Below are positions 5,601 through 8,284 of a stretch of 8,284 bases of DNA, one piece after another; the stretch's first letter is position 1; every line of letters begins with the position of its first letter. The translations under genes were made by a program, and so were the position numbers. The notes under the pieces are model-generated. The model did no database searches, was not told the origin of the DNA, and saw only the letters and a list, made by a program, of their open reading frames with translations. Source of the stretch: Chloroflexota bacterium. GTDB lineage: Bacteria > Chloroflexota > Dehalococcoidia > Lucifugimonadales > Australimonadaceae. The stretch is from the NCBI GenBank assembly GCA_028875085.1, contig JAPPFU010000131.1:1-8284 (forward strand), given 5' to 3'.

Positions 5601-6575
5601 CTAAGGTTCGAGAGGGGCGTCTTCGGGCGCGGAGAGAGACGTGTTGCCCGAAGGATTTTGGAGGAAGCGGAAGAGGTCGCTATTGGCGTTCAGCACCAGC
5701 GTCGTGTTCTCTTGGAGGAACTGCTTGTAGGCCTCGAGGGAGCGCAGGAAGGAGAAGAGCTCGGGGTCGCGCTCCAACGCCTCCGCAAGGATGCCAATCG
5801 CCTCTCCCTCGCCCTCACCGCGCAGACGATTGGAGGCCTCTTCCGCCTCTGCTGCGATGACCTCGACGCGGCGGCTCACGTCGGCGGTGATGGTCAGGAA
5901 TTCCTCTTCACCCTCGGCGCGGAGGCGCTGGGCCTGGACTTCGCGCTCGGTGCGCATGCGGGCGAATACGCTCTCTTCCGTCGCAGCGGGGAAGTCTGCG
6001 CGCTTGATGCGGACATCGAGTATCTGCACGCCGAACGCTTGGCCTTGCACGAGCGCGTCCGACCTGTCGCGCACCCTGCGCGTGATGGCCTCCCGCGCCG
6101 CCGTGCCATTGGCGTCGAGGATGGGTTCGACGACGGAGATGGTGCCTGCGGCGGACGCTCCCAGGCGTCCGCCGATGATCTCCGTGCGGTTGCGCTGACC
6201 AATCTCGGCGCGCAGTTCGGCGATGACGATGTTGCTGATGCGCGATGCGGCGTTGATCTCGTTCAGCAGCACCTCGCGGAAGGAGCGCGGATCGATGATG
6301 CGGTAGCGCGCGTAGGCGTCGATGTCGAGGAATTGGTTCTCGACGTCGGGCATGCTGGAGGGCGGGACGTCGACGCGCAGGATGCGGCTGTCGAGCACAT
6401 TCACCTGGTCGATGAAGGGCGCCTTGACGTTGAGGCCCGGCGCTTGGATGACGCGCTGCACCTCGCCGAAGCGGGTGATGACGACGAACTGCGTCTCGTC
6501 GACGGTGTAAAAGGTCTGCGGGCCGACGATGACGACGGCGATGATGAGGGCGACGATGGGGGCGAGGATGCGCAT
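5601..6575 (-). CDS. hflC: HflC, SPFH-domain membrane protein partner of HflK
   Basis: With HflK it forms a large membrane assembly that in Escherichia coli surrounds the FtsH protease and modulates membrane-protein turnover. The 324-residue product has an N-terminal hydrophobic segment at about 4-18, then an SPFH (band 7/stomatin) domain. It carries HflC hallmarks VDVRIKRAD-like ILDVRIKRADFP at 185-196, ESVFARMRTERE at 201-212, a charged Glu/Ala-rich helical segment at about 205-260, and GEGEAIGILAEAL...FSFLRSLEAYKQFL followed by SDLFRFLQ near the end. Residues about 134-165 are longer than the compact HflC sequences I recall. The start ATG at 6575 overlaps the hflK stop by one base (TGATG), and GGGAG lies seven bases upstream inside hflK, so the two are translationally coupled. 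No ftsH or protease gene is nearby. Confidence 0.93.
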   Translation of the reverse strand: MRILAPIVALIIAVVIVGPQTFYTVDETQFVVITRFGEVQRVIQAPGLNVKAPFIDQVNVLDSRILRVDVPPSSMPDVENQFLDIDAYARYRIIDPRSFREVLLNEINAASRISNIVIAELRAEIGQRNRTEIIGGRLGASAAGTISVVEPILDANGTAAREAITRRVRDRSDALVQGQAFGVQILDVRIKRADFPAATEESVFARMRTEREVQAQRLRAEGEEEFLTITADVSRRVEVIAAEAEEASNRLRGEGEGEAIGILAEALERDPELFSFLRSLEAYKQFLQENTTLVLNANSDLFRFLQNPSGNTSLSAPEDAPLEP

Positions 6576-7636
6576 CAGTTGGCTCCCGTCCCCAGGTTGC
6601 CCGCGCCCGGCGCCAGCGGCAGGAAGGGCAGCACGCCGCTCCCCGCCTCAGGGTCGAGCACGTAGAGGGTTACGCCCGGCAGCACTTCTTCCATCGCCTC
6701 GAGGAACAGGCGTTGGCGCGTCACGTTCTTGGAGCTCTCGTATTCCTCCAAGATGTCGATGAACTGCTGGGCCTCGCCGCGCGCCCTTGCGATCCGCGCC
6801 TCTTTGAACGCCTGCGCCGCTTGCACGACCTGCTGCGCGTCGCCTTGGGCGCGCGGGATACGGTCCTGCTCGAAGGCGAGGGCCTGGTTGATGCGGCCCT
6901 CCTTGTCCACGCGGGCGCGCACCACGTCGTCGAACGCGTCGCGCACCTGGTCGGGCGGTCTGACGGTCTGAAGAACCACCTGGAGAATCTCAATGCCCGA
7001 CTGGTAGTCGTCCATCAACTGCTGGAGGAGCACCTTAGTGTCCTCCTGCACGGCCTCCCTGCCTGCGGTGAGCGCGTCGTCGATGGAGCGCTGCCCCACC
7101 ACTTGGCGCAGGGCGGCCTCCGTGGCGTCCTTGAGGGTGCGCCCGTCGGGGCGCCCCTCGCGCGGGTCGCGGTCGGGGTCCCCGGGGTCGCCCACCTGGA
7201 ACAGGAATTTGCCCAGGTCAACGATGCGGTACTGCACGACCATCTGGATGTCGATGATGTTGAGGTCGCCCGTGATCATGAGCGCCTCGACCGACACGTC
7301 GCGGGCGGGTTCGGAGCGGAAGCCCAACTCCATGGTCTTGGTCTCGAGGATGGCCTCCACGTTGCGCGTGCCGATGGGCGCAGGTGGGTACCAGTGGAGG
7401 CCGGGCCCCTCCGTCCCTCGGAATTGGCCGAACAGGCGCACCGCCGCCTGTTCCTCCGGGCTGACGGTGTAGAAGCCGGTGGCGCCCCATAGGAGGGCGA
7501 GGGCAAGCAGACCGCCGAACGCCAGGAGCACGGCGCTGAAGCCGCGCGGCACCGAACCGCCAAAGCGGCCTAAGGATCCGCGCAACTGGCGCATCACCTC
7601 GTCAGGGTCGAATTCAGGTCGGCGTTCGCCGTACAT
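6575..7636 (-). CDS. hflK: HflK, SPFH-domain membrane protein partner of HflC
   Basis: First gene of the hflKC pair. From ATG 7636 the product is 353 residues: an acidic/basic N-terminal tail (PEFDPDEVMRQLRGSLGRFGG, cut short here to 20 or fewer by position: residues 8-27) like other HflK proteins, a transmembrane segment at about 33-52, the SPFH domain from about 56, then GQRSIDDALTAGREA at 181-195 and a helical GEAQQFIDILEEYESSKNVTR-type tail region at 287-307. The latter two regions are HflK-typical. An in-frame TTG at 7699 is rejected as the start because it lies within a strong promoter, upstream of the predicted transcription start. No clear Shine-Dalgarno precedes 7636. A Gly/Asp/Pro/Arg-rich insertion occupies about 149-165. 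The stop overlaps the hflC start. Confidence 0.92.
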   Translation of the reverse strand: MYGERRPEFDPDEVMRQLRGSLGRFGGSVPRGFSAVLLAFGGLLALALLWGATGFYTVSPEEQAAVRLFGQFRGTEGPGLHWYPPAPIGTRNVEAILETKTMELGFRSEPARDVSVEALMITGDLNIIDIQMVVQYRIVDLGKFLFQVGDPGDPDRDPREGRPDGRTLKDATEAALRQVVGQRSIDDALTAGREAVQEDTKVLLQQLMDDYQSGIEILQVVLQTVRPPDQVRDAFDDVVRARVDKEGRINQALAFEQDRIPRAQGDAQQVVQAAQAFKEARIARARGEAQQFIDILEEYESSKNVTRQRLFLEAMEEVLPGVTLYVLDPEAGSGVLPFLPLAPGAGNLGTGAN

Positions 7637-7683
7637 AAGGTAGTGGTTCGCGAGCCGCCGGGCGCGCAGGAACAACAGAGATG

Positions 7684-7712
7684 AGCATATCCGCGCCAAC
7701 CGCGAGTGTCAA
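7684..7712 (-). promoter_or_regulatory. Sigma70-type promoter for hflKC
   Basis: On the minus strand a perfect TTGACA (7712-7707) is followed after exactly 17 bases by TATGCT (7689-7684), a four-of-six match to TATAAT. Transcription would begin near 7677 and give a leader of about 41 bases to the hflK ATG at 7636. This is the best promoter seen in the window and rules out the TTG start at 7699. Confidence 0.75.
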
Positions 7713-7799
7713 ACGCCGATTCGCCTCGAGGCAGGGCGCGCGAACGCGCTCTGTGGTCGCCTGTGCGCCGCGCCGCCGATGGCGTAACCTAGCGCGGCT

Positions 7800-8284
7800 A
7801 TGGCGCAGCGCTACGACGTTTACGGCATCGGTCACGCCAACACCGACACCGAGGTGCTGGTCGAGGACGCGCTCCTTGCGGCGCACGGCATTCGCCCCGG
7901 CTTGATGACCCTCGTGTCCGACGACGAGCAGCGCCGCCTGCTGGACATCCTCGGCGATCGGCATAAGGTCTACGCGGCGGGAGGCTCAGCCGCCAACACT
8001 ATGACCGGCGTCGTCCACTTTGGCGGCAGCGCGTCCTTCCTCGGCAAGGTCGGCGACGACGACTCCGGCGCCTTCTACCGCGAGAGCATGACCGGCGTGG
8101 GCGTTGACTTCCACGGCGGCGCAGCCTCCGCCCCTACCGGCGTGTGCGTCATCATGGTTACGCAGGACGGCGAGCGCACCATGCAGACCAGCCTCGGCGC
8201 CGCAAGCCTGCTCGACCCCGCCGACGTGGACGAGCAGCGCATAGCCCGCAGTTCGATGCTCTACGTCGAGGGCTACCTCTGGGG
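7800..8284 (+). CDS. PfkB-family carbohydrate/nucleoside kinase, probably adenosine-kinase-like (3' end beyond window)
   Basis: Ribokinase-superfamily enzyme, expected to phosphorylate a sugar or nucleoside with ATP in the cytoplasm. The 161 visible residues start MAQRYDVYGIGHANTDTEVLV, with YDVxGIGxAxxD typical of the first strand of adenosine/ribokinase-like proteins. AAGGSAANTMTGVVHFGG and the following LGKVGDDDSGAFY form the PfkB N-terminal signature with the substrate-binding GG and Asn. TGVCVIMVTQDGERTM and LYVEGYLWG also fit the adenosine-kinase-like branch. The C-terminal half with the GAGD catalytic motif lies beyond the window, so substrate assignment is tentative. ATG 7800 is chosen because the family match begins right after it. 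No Shine-Dalgarno is visible; TAACCT at 7785-7790 ends nine bases before ATG, so a leaderless transcript is possible. Divergent from hflK. Confidence 0.88.
   Translation, partial: MAQRYDVYGIGHANTDTEVLVEDALLAAHGIRPGLMTLVSDDEQRRLLDILGDRHKVYAAGGSAANTMTGVVHFGGSASFLGKVGDDDSGAFYRESMTGVGVDFHGGAASAPTGVCVIMVTQDGERTMQTSLGAASLLDPADVDEQRIARSSMLYVEGYLW

Noticed and set aside
5466..6665. 399-codon plus-strand frame opposite hflC
   Set aside because: Shadow of hflC and the hflK end; the Asp-rich tail only reflects repeated GAC/GAT in the antisense of the hydrophobic HflC N-terminus.
7637..7699. TTG at 7699 as the start of hflK (21 extra residues)
   Set aside because: It lies between the -35 and -10 hexamers of the hflKC promoter, upstream of the expected transcription start; family similarity begins after the ATG at 7636.

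Overview
This is a GC-rich, gene-dense bacterial chromosomal window with the housekeeping genes galU (3' end), lepA, hflK, hflC and a PfkB-family kinase. The protein sequences and context are compatible with an uncultured Chloroflexota-like (Dehalococcoidia/SAR202-type) bacterium. That placement is an impression from remembered family sequences, not a computed result. The high-GC codon bias opens many long antisense frames, which I treat as artefacts.

Layout, left to right. The 3' end of a galU-type UTP-glucose-1-phosphate uridylyltransferase gene reads rightwards (1-405). Next is a complete rightward gene for a Fic-domain protein (512-1756) with an intact catalytic motif and an N-terminal self-inhibitory motif. 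It sits between two diverged direct copies of an A-rich, roughly 97-bp element (420-516 and 1761-1856). Each copy carries five GAAAYG motifs mostly spaced in multiples of 11 bp. Leftward lepA (1865-3703) converges on fic. A leftward gamma-glutamyltranspeptidase-family gene (3805-5454) lies upstream of lepA. A 146-bp gap with a REP-like palindrome follows, then the leftward hflK-hflC pair (7636 to 5601), which overlaps by one base and has a good sigma70-type promoter at 7684-7712. A rightward adenosine/ribokinase-like PfkB gene starts at 7800, divergent from hflK, and runs off the window end.

How the genes relate. HflK and HflC form one membrane SPFH complex; the others look like independent functions. 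GalU makes UDP-glucose. LepA is a ribosome-associated GTPase. The GGT-like protein is a self-processing Ntn-hydrolase whose gamma-glutamyl pocket residues appear to be replaced, so its substrate is uncertain. The Fic protein probably AMPylates (or otherwise modifies) a target under internal control and looks like the accessory, possibly mobile, part of the window. No intergenic stretch exceeds 300 bases. I see no tRNA, rRNA, CRISPR array, transposase or integrase.
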